A stretch of DNA of 64,000 nt, from the NCBI RefSeq assembly GCF_007828045.1, contig NZ_VITN01000015.1, positions 110,189 through 174,188 on the forward strand. The letters run 5' to 3'. The notes under the pieces are model-generated. The model was not told the origin of the DNA. It did not search any database and saw only the letters and a program-made list of their open reading frames with translations. Numbering within the stretch: the stretch's first letter is position 1; every line of letters begins with the position of its first letter. The stretch is from Nitrospirillum amazonense. Its GTDB lineage: Bacteria; Pseudomonadota; Alphaproteobacteria; Azospirillales; Azospirillaceae. The position numbers and the translations under genes were made by a program. Of this stretch, positions 17,945-27,014 are shown piece by piece.

Positions 17945-18823
17945 ATGACGACGACAAGACCGCGCACCTGGCTGATCACCGGCGTCAGCTCCGGCTTCGG
18001 CCGGGCGCTGGCGCGGGCAGCGCTGAACCGGGGCGAGCGGGTTTGGGGCACCGTGCGGAACGAGGCCGACGCCGACGCCTTCCGCGCCCTGGCGCCGGAC
18101 CTGGCCCGCGCGCCCATCCTGGACGTGACGGACGAGACGGCGGCGCACCGCGTGGCCTCGGCGGTGGAGGCCGACAGCCGCGGTATGGGTGGTGACGGCA
18201 TCGACATCCTGGTCAACAACGCCGGCTATGGCCTGGTGGGCGGCGTGGAGGAGACCAGCCTGGCCGACGCCCGCGCGCAGTTCGAGGTCAACGTCTTCGG
18301 CGCGGTGGCCATGATGCAGGCCGTGCTGCCCTTCATGCGCGGGCGCCGGGCCGGGCACATCGTCAACGTCACCTCCGTCTCCGGCTTGGTGGGCTGGCCC
18401 AGCCTGGGCCTCTATTCCGGCAGCAAGTTCGCCCTGGAAGGCATCACCGAAACCCTGGCGCAAGAGGTGGCGCCCCTGGGCATCAAGGTGACGATGGTGG
18501 AGCCCGGCGGCTTCCGCACCGACTTCGCCGGCCGCTCGCGCAAGCGCAGCGAGGCGGACACCGACCGCCCCGACCTGGCCGCCGACTACGACGCCACCGT
18601 GGGGGAGTGCAAGCGCATCCTGGCCAGCCACGCCGGACAGGAGCGCGGCGATCCCGCCCGCGCGGCGCTCGCCATCCTGAAGGCCCTGGACGCGGAAACG
18701 CCCCCCCTGCGCCTGCTGCTGGGTGAGGATGCCGTGGGCTATGCGACGATGAAGCTGACCCGCCAGCTGGCCGACATCGAGGCCTGGCGCGCCGTGTCGG
18801 TGGATACTGATTTCGTGGCGTGA
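17945..18823 (+). CDS. Short-chain dehydrogenase/reductase
   Basis: Classical SDR of 292 aa. The cofactor motif TGVSSGFGRALARA is at residues about 10-24, NNAG follows near residue 87, and the catalytic Ser and YSGSK (Tyr-x-x-x-Lys) near residue 160. The start ATG 17945 is preceded by AAGGGG; the open frame continues upstream without support. The unusual gap between TVRNEAD and NNAG holds a Gly-rich insert (ADSRGMGGDGI). It probably oxidises or reduces an alcohol or ketone in the same process as the dioxygenase before it, but it belongs to a large family of unknown substrates. It converges with the hydrolase gene at 18899. Confidence 0.85.
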   Translation: MTTTRPRTWLITGVSSGFGRALARAALNRGERVWGTVRNEADADAFRALAPDLARAPILDVTDETAAHRVASAVEADSRGMGGDGIDILVNNAGYGLVGGVEETSLADARAQFEVNVFGAVAMMQAVLPFMRGRRAGHIVNVTSVSGLVGWPSLGLYSGSKFALEGITETLAQEVAPLGIKVTMVEPGGFRTDFAGRSRKRSEADTDRPDLAADYDATVGECKRILASHAGQERGDPARAALAILKALDAETPPLRLLLGEDAVGYATMKLTRQLADIEAWRAVSVDTDFVA

Positions 18824-18837
18824 CACCAGTGATGGTG

Positions 18838-18871
18838 GCCACGCCCCGTTCGCACCGGAACGCGGCGTGGC
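18838..18871. terminator. Hairpin between convergent SDR and hydrolase genes
   Basis: Long inverted repeat: GCCACGCC, one mismatch, CGTTC, then GAACG, mismatch, GGCGTGGC, with loop GCACCG. It sits exactly between two converging genes and could stop transcription from both sides. Confidence 0.6.
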
Positions 18872-18898
18872 GCCAGCACCCTGTTCAGGGGGATTGAG

Positions 18899-19603
18899 TC
18901 ACGCGTCGATGCGCGCCTGGTTCCACGCCGCCGCCACGTCCACGCTTTCCACCAGCAGGGCGCAGTTCTTCGACAGGGCGTGGAGCGCGCCCCAGTGCAG
19001 GGACGGCTCATAGGCGGCGCAGGCGTCGGCCACGATGAAGACGTGGAAGTCGCGGTGGAACGCGTCACGCACGGTGCAATCGACACAGCATTCGGTGGTG
19101 AAGCCGCAGACGACCAGGGTGTCGATGCCCCGGGCCCGCAGCCGCGCCTCGAAATCCGTGCCGGCGAAGGCGGAGAACAGCACCTTCTCCACCTCCATCT
19201 CGCCGCTCTCCGGCGCCACGCCGTAATAATCGGCGCCAGGGGTGCCGGCGCGGCAGATGCCTACCGCCTCCGCCGGCCAGCCCCGCCGCTCATAAAGGGC
19301 CTTCAGGGCCGCGCCATCCGTTTCCGGCCGGGTGATGACGCGGATGAAGACGGGTGGCACGCCGGCGGCGCGGGCGGCGGCCAGCAGCGGGCGGATGCGG
19401 TCCAGCGTCGGCTCGACAACGCCCAGATCCAGGCCCGCCTGGCCGATGGCGCCTTCGGGCGCGATGAAGTCCACCTGCGGATCGATGACCAGCAGGGCGG
19501 TGCGCTCCGGCCGGATCATGGGGGCCAACGCCGCCGCCGGCACCGGCGGGTCCAGCGTCAGGGTGACGGTCACGGCCCCGCCCTCTTTCAAGATGGTGGG
19601 CAT
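18899..19603 (-). CDS. Isochorismatase-family cysteine hydrolase (RutB-like)
   Basis: Alpha/beta hydrolase with a Cys nucleophile, 234 aa. The catalytic triad is visible as Asp in LLVIDPQVDF, Lys in VEKVLFSAF, and Cys in GFTTECCVDCTVRDAF. Its overall order recalls RutB, the ureidoacrylate amidohydrolase of pyrimidine degradation, though similarity is moderate. Start ATG 19603 overlaps the stop of the preceding dioxygenase gene (TGATG), so it is the last gene of the TonB receptor/RutA-like/TauD/hydrolase unit. I infer hydrolysis of an amide or carbamate made by the upstream oxygenases. RutB identity is not claimed, because rutC-G are absent. Confidence 0.82.
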   Translation of the reverse strand: MPTILKEGGAVTVTLTLDPPVPAAALAPMIRPERTALLVIDPQVDFIAPEGAIGQAGLDLGVVEPTLDRIRPLLAAARAAGVPPVFIRVITRPETDGAALKALYERRGWPAEAVGICRAGTPGADYYGVAPESGEMEVEKVLFSAFAGTDFEARLRARGIDTLVVCGFTTECCVDCTVRDAFHRDFHVFIVADACAAYEPSLHWGALHALSKNCALLVESVDVAAAWNQARIDA

Positions 19604-20433
19604 CAGTAGGGCCTGTCCCCGGCGACGGTGACGCGGAAGCCGGAGCGGACGTTGGGGAAATAATCCCAGACGGCCAGATGCTGCACCGCGCGGTTGTCCC
19701 AGAAAGCCACCGAATGGGGTTCCCAGCGGAAGCGGATCTGGAAGTTCGGGTTCTTCACATGGTCGAACAGCAGCCCCAGCACGGCCTTGCTCTCCTCCTC
19801 CGGCACGCCCTCGATACGGGTGGTGTAGGAGGAGTTCACGAACAGGCACTTGCGCCCCGTCACCGGGTGGGTGCGCACCACCGGGTGGCTGTTGCAGGGG
19901 TAGCGCTTGTCGTAATCCTTGAACAGCGCGTGGTAGACGGGGTTGGCATCATGCACCGCCGTCAGGCCGTCCAGATAGGCCTTCATGCGGTCCGACAGCG
20001 CGTCGTAGGCGGCATACATGCTGGAGAAGCAGGTGTCGCCCCCCACCGGCGGCAGCGTGTGGATGTAAAGGATGCTGCCCAGCGGCGGCTCCGCGTCGCA
20101 ACTGAGGTCGCTGTGCCAGTTCTCCCCCGCCACGTACTTGGAATTGGCGTCCGCGTGGATGGCCACGATCTCCGGATGGCCGTCGATGCCGGCAACGGCG
20201 GAATGGATGGCGAGGCGGCCGAAGTGCCGGCCGAAGGCCTTGTGCGCCTCGTGCGTCAGGGCCTGCTGATCGCGGAAAAAGATGACCTGATAGCGGGCGA
20301 AGGAGTCCTTCACCTCCGCCACCTGCAGGTCCGTCAGCGGTTGCGACAGGTCGATGCCCAGCAGTTCCGCCCCCAGCGCGACGGCGCTGGGCTTCACGCG
20401 GAAGCTCTGATACTCGCGGATGCCGTTGTCCAT
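19603..20433 (-). CDS. TauD/TfdA-family Fe(II)/2-oxoglutarate dioxygenase
   Basis: 276-aa oxygenase. Iron ligands are H-x-D in ENWHSDLSCD and His in NRAVQHLAVWD, with Arg in SGFRVTVAGDRPY. It is closer to TauD (LGAELLGIDLSQPLTDLQV, QVIFFRDQQALT, AIHADANSKYVAGENWHSD) than the dioxygenase at 16937, and the two are not close paralogs. It starts 6 bases after the RutA-like gene and shares a TGATG junction with the hydrolase gene. A role in removing a sulfonate, ether or N-alkyl group from the imported compound is an inference. Confidence 0.87.
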   Translation of the reverse strand: MDNGIREYQSFRVKPSAVALGAELLGIDLSQPLTDLQVAEVKDSFARYQVIFFRDQQALTHEAHKAFGRHFGRLAIHSAVAGIDGHPEIVAIHADANSKYVAGENWHSDLSCDAEPPLGSILYIHTLPPVGGDTCFSSMYAAYDALSDRMKAYLDGLTAVHDANPVYHALFKDYDKRYPCNSHPVVRTHPVTGRKCLFVNSSYTTRIEGVPEEESKAVLGLLFDHVKNPNFQIRFRWEPHSVAFWDNRAVQHLAVWDYFPNVRSGFRVTVAGDRPY

Positions 20434-20439
20434 GGCGCG

Positions 20440-21549
20440 TCACACCTTAGTGGGAAAGGCCTCACGGATGGCCGGCAGCACCTCTTGGGCGAAGCGCGGC
20501 ACACCCGTGATGTAGTCGGGGAAGATCAGCATCATGCCATCCAGGTCGCAGCCGCCCAGCATGTCGATCAGCTTGGCGGCGATCGTCGCGGGCGCGCCCA
20601 CCAAGTGGCTGGACATGAAGCCGGACTTGGCCTTGGTGGTGAAGTCGTTCTGGCGGCCGATCTCCACGTCCAGGAAGCCGTAGGCCTTCATCATGCCGCG
20701 CCAGGCGCCCTCATCGAAGCCCTCGACGTACCGGGCGGCCAGGGTCTCGGCCTCCGCGTCGGTATCGCCCAGCACCAGGGTCATCATGGAATAGGTCTTG
20801 ATGGCGCGGCCGGCCTCTTTCGCCATGGCCTTGGCCATGCCGCTGTTCTTGGCCAGCTCCTCCTTGCTGGAACCGGACAGGAAGATGGCATCCATCTCAT
20901 TGATGGTGAAGGCCATGCCGCGCTTGCTGGACCCGGCGCAGACCAGGAAGGGCCGCGAGAACGGCTTGGGATCGGACTGGCAGTCGGTCAGGGTCACGTA
21001 CTTGCCCTGGTAATCGACCGTGTCCTCGGTCCACAGCCGCTTGATGGCGTGCACCCATTCCTCGGCGAAGGTGTAGCGCTCGTCATGGTCCAGCTCGTCC
21101 CGCCAGGCGCCCATCTGCTCGAACTCGCCCTTGTACGAGCCGTTGACGACGTTCAGGCCGGCGCGGCCCTGGCTGATATGGTCCAGGGTCATGATCATCT
21201 TGGCGGTCACGGCCGGATTCTGCAGCAGGGTGTGAACGGTGGCCCACACCTTGACCTCCTTCGTCACCTCCGCCAGGCCAGCCATCATCATCTGGCTTTC
21301 CATGGCATAGCGCCAATGCTCGGTCGCGCCGCCGTAGCCGCGCCACTTGGCCATGGCCATGATGAAGTCGTAGCCGGCGCCGTCGGCCAGCTGGGCCACC
21401 TGGCGGTTATAGGCGTAGGAGCCGTCGATGCGCGGGGCGGAGGAGGACAGGATCCAGCCGCCGTTGGCGATGGGCAGGAAGATGCCCAGGTCCTTGCCGC
21501 CCGCGTCGGAGGGCAAGGGCGCGCGCTTCAGTTCGGTCGTCTGCGTCAT
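20440..21549 (-). CDS. RutA-like LLM-class flavin-dependent monooxygenase
   Basis: FMN-dependent luciferase-like monooxygenase of 369 aa. The N-terminus GIFLPIANGGWILSSSAPR is very like pyrimidine monooxygenase RutA, as are MAMAKWRGYGGATEHW, LDHISQGRAGLNVVNGSYKGE-like segments (here GRAGLNVVNGSYKGE), and FLVCAGSSKRGMAF. A GGGAGG Shine-Dalgarno precedes ATG 21549. The gene begins 18 bases after the TonB receptor stop and is followed after 6 bases by a TauD-like gene. RutA opens uracil or barbiturate-like rings with O2 and FMNH2; a related heterocycle is the likely substrate. No flavin reductase gene (RutF-like) is in this unit, so reduced flavin must come from elsewhere. Confidence 0.85.
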   Translation of the reverse strand: MTQTTELKRAPLPSDAGGKDLGIFLPIANGGWILSSSAPRIDGSYAYNRQVAQLADGAGYDFIMAMAKWRGYGGATEHWRYAMESQMMMAGLAEVTKEVKVWATVHTLLQNPAVTAKMIMTLDHISQGRAGLNVVNGSYKGEFEQMGAWRDELDHDERYTFAEEWVHAIKRLWTEDTVDYQGKYVTLTDCQSDPKPFSRPFLVCAGSSKRGMAFTINEMDAIFLSGSSKEELAKNSGMAKAMAKEAGRAIKTYSMMTLVLGDTDAEAETLAARYVEGFDEGAWRGMMKAYGFLDVEIGRQNDFTTKAKSGFMSSHLVGAPATIAAKLIDMLGGCDLDGMMLIFPDYITGVPRFAQEVLPAIREAFPTKV

Positions 21550-21567
21550 GATGGAACCAGGCCTCCC

Positions 21568-23886
21568 TTAGAACGAGTAATTGACGCTGAACAGCATCTG
21601 GCGCGGCGGGATGTACTGGTTGCTGACCACGCCGCTGCCGTAGGGGTCGGTGTAGCGCCCGGCGATGCCGGCCCGGTCCAGCAGGTTGGTGACGGTGAAG
21701 GTGGCCCGCCACGGCCCGCTTTCCGGCACGTATTCGAAGAACAGGTTCACCTGGCTGTACGACGGCACATGATCGGTCCCGGCCTCGTTGAACACCCGCG
21801 CCTGGTAGTCGCTGCGGAACAGCAGCTCGGCCCGCGACACCAGGGTACCGTATGCGCCCAGGGTTTGCTGCCAGCTGGCGTTGACCCCGCCGGCGGCACC
21901 CGGCATGTCGGGCGGGGTGTTGCCCTTGACGTTGATGGACTGGGCGGCCCGGATGGCGAACCATTGCGCGCTGTAGGGATAGGTGATGCCGGCGGCCACG
22001 GCCTTGGCGGCGGCGGCATCGGCCAGGCGCCGGTCCAACGCCAGATAGCTGTCGGGAATCTCACCATCCATCAGGGTCAGGTTGGCGCCCAGTTCCAGGC
22101 GGTTGTCCAGCAGGCGGTACTTGGCCTCGACCTCCGCGCCCCACATGTTCACCTGGGGGATGTTGCCGATGCCGCCGCTGTAGGGCACCGGATCCTCCTC
22201 AATGTACTGCATGTTGTTGTACTTGGAGTAGAAGGCCGACAGGTTGACGTTCAGGTGATTGGCCAGGAAGCGGTTCTTGGACCCCAGCTCGAAGCTGTCC
22301 ACCGTCTCCTTGTCGTAGCTGCCAGAGACGACCATGGCGCTGCTGGTGCCGGTGTTGACGCCGCCGGGCTTATAACCGCGCGACCAGCTGGCATAGACCA
22401 TGTTGTCCGGCGTCAGGTCGAAATCGGTTTCGGCCTTGCCGGTCAGGGCGTAGACGTTGGTGGAGCGGGGCGACGGCTTGCCGTAATAGTCGGAGCCCCA
22501 GCCGTCATATTGGTCGACATTGTAGCGCACGCCGCCGGTGAGGCGCAGACGGTCGGTCAGGTGATAGGTCGCCTGCACGAAGGGCGCCACGCTGTCGCGG
22601 TCCACCGACGACAGGTTCTCATAGCTGAGGTTGGCTGGCAGGGCGGCCGGCGAGGTGTTGGTGGGCAGCACCGGCGTGGGATCGCTGCCGTTGGTGCCCT
22701 TGTATTCCACCACGTACTGGCTGCTGTGGGAGTGCATGTAGAAGACGCCGGCGATCCAGTCCAGGTCGGTCCCGGGGTTGGAGCTGAGCGTCACCTCCTC
22801 CATGATCGCGCGGCTCTTGGTATTCCAGGCCGCCACGGTGTCATAGCCGCCGAACAGCGCCACGGTGCTGCGGTCGCTGTCGAACGACTGCTTGGCATCC
22901 ATGTACTGATAGCTGCTGATGGACTTCAGGTTGGCGAACGGCAGGGAGTAGTTGACCGTCAGCGTGTCGACATCCATGGCCAGCTTGAACTTGGCCGGAA
23001 AGTCCTGGGACACCTGGCGCGGGTCGCTGTTGGGGTCGTCCAGCGCCTTGAGCGCGGACCCATGGTGGTCGTCGTCGAAATGCTGGCCCGTCAGGGTGAT
23101 GGTCAGGTTGTCGGTCGGCTGCCACAGGCCCGACAGCTTGTAGTTCACGTTGTTGGCGTCATCCAGGTCATAGCCGCCGGGCACGCCCGTGGCGGTGGAA
23201 TAGCCGTCGTGGCTGGTCTTCTGCACCACGGCGCGGATGGCGGCGGTGTCGCCCACCGGCACGTTCAGCGCGGCCTTGCCCATGGCATAGCTGTAGTTGC
23301 CGAAGGTGGCGGTGGCGTCGCCGGACAGCTTGCCCAGTTCCGGCTGTTTGCTGATGACATTGATGGCGCCGCCGGTGGAGCTTTGCCCGAACACGGTGCC
23401 CTGCGGCCCGCGCAGCACCTCGACATGGTCGACGTCCAGGAAGCCCAGGTTCAGCGCGATGTTGTTGGGGATGTAGACGTTGTCGATGTGGAAGGAGACA
23501 CCCGGCTGGGTGAAGAAGTTCTCCGGCGTCTGCGAGCCCACGCCGCGGATGGAGACGATGACCTCAGACCCGCCGCTGGGGGTGATCTGCAAGCCCGGGA
23601 CATAGCCGTTCAGGCCCAGCGGCCCGGTGACGTTGCCTTTTTCCAGCGTGTCGGCGGAAACGGCGGTGACGGACAGCGCGGCCTTCTGCAGGTCCACCTG
23701 GCGCTTCTCCGCCGTGACGATGATGGGTTCCAGCGCGTCCAGCTCTGCGTCGCCGGCGGCACCGGCCGGGGCGTCCACCGGGGCGTCCACCGGGGCCGGC
23801 GGGGTTTGGGCGTAGGCGGAGGCGGCCGTCATCATCGCGGCCGCCAGAAATCCTTGCCAATAGCGCAGCTTGACATCTCTCAACAT
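21568..23886 (-). CDS. TonB-dependent outer-membrane receptor
   Basis: 772-aa beta-barrel receptor for energised uptake. A signal peptide (MLRDVKLRYWQGFLAAAMM, cleavage near AYAQT) is followed by a Pro/Ala linker with a perfect 12-bp tandem duplication (23768-23791). The TonB box/plug begins at EPIIVTAEKRQVDLQ. Plug hallmarks are SIRGVGSQTPENF and VEVLRGPQGTVFGQSSTGG. The C-terminus ends MLFSVNYSF with the terminal Phe of outer-membrane proteins. The ATG at 23886 has a G-rich upstream; longer starts would spoil the signal peptide. It heads the RutA-like/TauD/hydrolase unit, so a plant- or soil-derived organic molecule rather than a siderophore is the likely ligand. Confidence 0.92.
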   Translation of the reverse strand: MLRDVKLRYWQGFLAAAMMTAASAYAQTPPAPVDAPVDAPAGAAGDAELDALEPIIVTAEKRQVDLQKAALSVTAVSADTLEKGNVTGPLGLNGYVPGLQITPSGGSEVIVSIRGVGSQTPENFFTQPGVSFHIDNVYIPNNIALNLGFLDVDHVEVLRGPQGTVFGQSSTGGAINVISKQPELGKLSGDATATFGNYSYAMGKAALNVPVGDTAAIRAVVQKTSHDGYSTATGVPGGYDLDDANNVNYKLSGLWQPTDNLTITLTGQHFDDDHHGSALKALDDPNSDPRQVSQDFPAKFKLAMDVDTLTVNYSLPFANLKSISSYQYMDAKQSFDSDRSTVALFGGYDTVAAWNTKSRAIMEEVTLSSNPGTDLDWIAGVFYMHSHSSQYVVEYKGTNGSDPTPVLPTNTSPAALPANLSYENLSSVDRDSVAPFVQATYHLTDRLRLTGGVRYNVDQYDGWGSDYYGKPSPRSTNVYALTGKAETDFDLTPDNMVYASWSRGYKPGGVNTGTSSAMVVSGSYDKETVDSFELGSKNRFLANHLNVNLSAFYSKYNNMQYIEEDPVPYSGGIGNIPQVNMWGAEVEAKYRLLDNRLELGANLTLMDGEIPDSYLALDRRLADAAAAKAVAAGITYPYSAQWFAIRAAQSINVKGNTPPDMPGAAGGVNASWQQTLGAYGTLVSRAELLFRSDYQARVFNEAGTDHVPSYSQVNLFFEYVPESGPWRATFTVTNLLDRAGIAGRYTDPYGSGVVSNQYIPPRQMLFSVNYSF

Positions 23887-24137
23887 GCCCGACCCCCATT
23901 CTTTGGTAGATGACGATGTGCATCGTCTTGAGGACAAGCATGCGGGCATCCAGCGAAGTATTCTTGTTATAGGACGCCCGGGAATTTGCCTGAATTCACC
24001 ATTCCCCATGCCCACCATGCACCCCTGCCACAGTCCATTATTTTGCTTTTACCGCCAGACGTGCGGACACCACCCGCAGCCTTTGCCGCGGATGGCGCCA
24101 CCCCACCGGATTTAATGTTGTTATTCTTTGAACGTGT
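23887..24137. promoter_or_regulatory. Upstream region of the TonB receptor unit
   Basis: 251 bases between the co-directional MFS and receptor genes, with A+T-rich stretches (around 24040-24060 and 24110-24135) unlike the flanking coding DNA. A promoter reading on the minus strand is likely. No clear palindrome or coding sequence is seen. Confidence 0.4.
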
Positions 24138-25418
24138 TCAGCTTGCGGGCACTTGGGCGACCGCACCCTGGGACCCATCATCCGGCGCGGCCGCGCGCCG
24201 GGCGAAAGGGCCGACGCCAGCCAGCACCGGCCGCCCCAGCAGCACCAGGGGCACGATGGCCGCCACCATCAGCACGGCGTACAGGTAGAAGATGGGGGCG
24301 AAGGTGCCGATCTGGTCGGCGATGGCGCCAGCCGCCACCGGCCCCGCCGCCGCCACGGTGGTGATGGTCCATACCATGCCCAGCACCTGGGACCCGATGT
24401 CCTTGCCGAAATATTCCAGCAGCAGGACGCTGGCGGCCAGGTAGGCCACGCCCCAGCCGATGCCGAAGGCCAGGGCGAAGGCCCCGATGCCGACCAGGGT
24501 GCCGGCATGGGCGAACAGGGCGATGCCGACGACCTGCAGCGCCAGGCCCAGGACCAGCAGCCGCCGGGTGGACATGATCTCGCACAGCGGCCCGGCGACG
24601 CCCTTCGCCACCGTCATGACCAGGGCCATGGCGGCCAGCGCGAAGGCCGCCGTGTCGGGCGCCACGCCCAGGATGCCCAGATGGTTCAGCGCCACGCTGT
24701 TGATGGTGGTGACACAGGCCATGGTCATGGTCATGGAGGCGGCCACGGCCAGGAACTGCGGCGTGGCGATGGCGCTGCGGTAGGTCCAGCCGGTCCCCGT
24801 GGCCTCGGCCGCGCTGATGGGCGCCCCCTCGGCATCCGCCGGCGCCTCGGCCTCGATGGCGCGGTCGCGCAGGCACAGCAGGTTGACCAAGGTGACGGCC
24901 ACGGCGACGCCGGCCATCTCCATCCAATAGACGCGCCAGTCCGCGCTGAACGCGACGATGGCGCGGGCCAGCGGGGGGCCCACCACGCCGCCGAAGGCGC
25001 CGATCATAAGGTAAAGGCCGATCATGCGGGCCGAGCGGCGCGGGAACCAGCAGGCGATGGCGTAGATGGCCGGCACGTTGCCGGTCAGCGAATAGCCCAG
25101 GCCCAGCAACAGCATGGCCGCGTAGAAGGCCAGCAGGCCATGGGTGTACGAGGCCAGCATGTAGGCCGCCACCAGCACCAGCCCCCCCAGGGCCATGGTG
25201 TAGCGGGGGCCGATGCGCTTCATCAGCGTGGTGGGGAAGACGCTGGACAGGCCGCAGGCGATGCCCAGCAGGGAGAAGCTGAAACCGGCCGCTTTGAAGG
25301 ACCAGTGCAGTTCGCCGACCATGGTGTAGAGCACCACGCCCAGCGAGGCGAACGTCGCGGCGTTGAGGAAAAAGAAGCTCAACGACACTGCCGCCAAGAC
25401 CAACCACTCTCGCCGCAT
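24138..25418 (-). CDS. MFS transporter
   Basis: Twelve-helix major facilitator protein of 426 aa starting MRREWLVLAAVSLSFFFLNA. A GP-rich helix pair (GAFGGVVGPPLARAIV) and a central loop (EAEAPADAEGAPISA) separate the two halves. I chose ATG 25418, with GGGAG about 9 bases upstream; an in-frame ATG at 25451 is possible. It lies between the amidohydrolase gene (187 bases upstream) and the TonB receptor gene, all on the minus strand, and probably moves the same compound or its product across the inner membrane. It belongs to the same broad branch as the transporter at 14772. Substrate unknown. Confidence 0.82.
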   Translation of the reverse strand: MRREWLVLAAVSLSFFFLNAATFASLGVVLYTMVGELHWSFKAAGFSFSLLGIACGLSSVFPTTLMKRIGPRYTMALGGLVLVAAYMLASYTHGLLAFYAAMLLLGLGYSLTGNVPAIYAIACWFPRRSARMIGLYLMIGAFGGVVGPPLARAIVAFSADWRVYWMEMAGVAVAVTLVNLLCLRDRAIEAEAPADAEGAPISAAEATGTGWTYRSAIATPQFLAVAASMTMTMACVTTINSVALNHLGILGVAPDTAAFALAAMALVMTVAKGVAGPLCEIMSTRRLLVLGLALQVVGIALFAHAGTLVGIGAFALAFGIGWGVAYLAASVLLLEYFGKDIGSQVLGMVWTITTVAAAGPVAAGAIADQIGTFAPIFYLYAVLMVAAIVPLVLLGRPVLAGVGPFARRAAAPDDGSQGAVAQVPAS

Positions 25419-25605
25419 CAGGAAACTCCCGGGCTTATGGGTGTAAGTCATCACCGAAACGCTATCAGCCGATGCGGTCGCCGCGCTTGCCAACAGGCGA
25501 ACAAATTCATGCCGAAAACGTTTGCCCACTGTGATGATAGGCACACTTAACGGTTCTATCGCCTAAAAAAACAGCGGTATTAAAAATGCTCAATAATTAA
25601 CCAAA

Positions 25606-27003
25606 TCAGCGTACCGGCCAGGCCGGGCGCGGGGTCAGGCCGGCGCGGGCCAGCAGCGCGGCCTGGGAGGCGCGCGCCTCCCGCCGCAGGGCATCCTCAT
25701 CCACGCTTACGCAGCGGCCGTCCCGCACGACGACACGGCCATCGACCACCACGTCGCGGACGGAACGGCCGTCCGTGCCCCACACCAGGTGCAGGGCGGG
25801 ATCGCCCACCACCAGGAAGGGGGCGGAATGGGGATCATGCACCACCAGGTCGGCCCGCTTGCCCACCTCCAGCGAGCCGATGCGGTCGGCCATGCCGATG
25901 GCCCGTGCCCCATCGATGGTGGCCAGCGCGAAGGCCGTATCGGCCCCGAAACGATGGGCGTCCAGGCTCATGTCCCGGGCCAGGCCCGCGGCCAGGGCGG
26001 CCGCCCGGTGGATGTCCGGCAGGTCGCCGGCGTTGGGCGCGTCGCAGCCCAGCGCCACCCGCCCGCCGCGCAAGACCATTTCCGCATGGCGTCCGGCCCG
26101 GCTGACGCCCTGGGCCAGGCGCAGATAGGCCCAAGGGCAATAGGCAACGGCGGTGTCACTGGTCAGCAGGGCGTCCATCTCGGCATCGTCCAGCCAGACG
26201 GCATGGGACAGCAGCAGGTGCGGACCCAGCACGCCCAGGTCGGCCAGGTGCAGCAGCGGCCGCCGGCGCGACCGGCGCAGATAGGCCGCCACATCGGCCT
26301 CGGTCGGGGAGATGTGCATGGTCATGCCCACGCCCCGCCGCCGCGCCAGGTCGGCGGCCCCGGCCAGCAGGGCGTCGCTGGCGAGGTCATGCCCCACCAG
26401 GGTCACCCACCCCTCCACCAGACCGCCTTTCGGCAGGCCGTCCAGCACGGCCGCCTGGCGGGCCAGCACCTCATCGGTGGGCGCGGCATAGGGGGCGTCG
26501 GCCACGTCCCAGCCCCAGCAGCCCACCGCCGCCCGGATCCCGGCATGGGCCAGGCCGGCGGCCACGCGGAAGGGATGGGCCACGGTGCCGGCCTCCACCA
26601 CCGTGGTGGTGCCGTATTTCAGGGATTCCACGGCGGTCAACGTGGCCGACAGCTCATCATCATCGGCGGTGTGCGCCCCGTGGATGGGCACCGCCCAGCC
26701 GAAGATGGACTCGTCCGACGACTGCCGGTCGGGGATCAGGCTGCGCACCAGCGGGTCCCCCGTCAGATGCTGGTGCGCGTTGACCAGGCCCGGCGTGATC
26801 AGGCCGCCACCGGCTTCCAGCACCGGTGCCGCCGGCCAACGGGCCCGCAGCGCCTCGGCCCTGTCCACCGCGATGATCCCGCCGCCCGCGATGGCCACCC
26901 CACCCTGGCGCCAGACCGTGCGGCTGGCATCCATGGTGACGACGTCGCCGCCCAGCACCAGCAAATCGGGCACCAGCAAATCGGGCACCGGCGACGCGGG
27001 CAT
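25606..27003 (-). CDS. Amidohydrolase-superfamily deaminase/hydrolase (SsnA/AtzA-like)
   Basis: Metal-dependent hydrolase of 465 aa. The TIM-barrel ligands are visible: H-x-H in GLVNAHQHLTG, His in MTMHISPTE, His in LLLSHAVWLD and Asp in GCDAPNAGD. The C-terminal composite beta-domain ends in VGKRADLVVHDP and RDVVVDGRVVVRDG. This is the branch of aminohydrolases that includes guanine/8-oxoguanine deaminase and triazine hydrolases. ATG 27003 is 11 bases after the M20 gene. The N-terminus holds a perfect 15-bp tandem duplication (26956-26985) encoding PDLLV twice. It likely removes an amino group or ring substituent from a nitrogenous substrate. Confidence 0.85.
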   Translation of the reverse strand: MPASPVPDLLVPDLLVLGGDVVTMDASRTVWRQGGVAIAGGGIIAVDRAEALRARWPAAPVLEAGGGLITPGLVNAHQHLTGDPLVRSLIPDRQSSDESIFGWAVPIHGAHTADDDELSATLTAVESLKYGTTTVVEAGTVAHPFRVAAGLAHAGIRAAVGCWGWDVADAPYAAPTDEVLARQAAVLDGLPKGGLVEGWVTLVGHDLASDALLAGAADLARRRGVGMTMHISPTEADVAAYLRRSRRRPLLHLADLGVLGPHLLLSHAVWLDDAEMDALLTSDTAVAYCPWAYLRLAQGVSRAGRHAEMVLRGGRVALGCDAPNAGDLPDIHRAAALAAGLARDMSLDAHRFGADTAFALATIDGARAIGMADRIGSLEVGKRADLVVHDPHSAPFLVVGDPALHLVWGTDGRSVRDVVVDGRVVVRDGRCVSVDEDALRREARASQAALLARAGLTPRPAWPVR

Positions 27004-27014
27004 GGCGAACCCTG

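Noticed and set aside
19678..23913. Open frame of about 1411 codons on the plus strand
   Set aside because: It lies antisense across four confidently assigned genes. Composition is low-complexity His/Gly/Val/Ala, and no Shine-Dalgarno or domain is seen.
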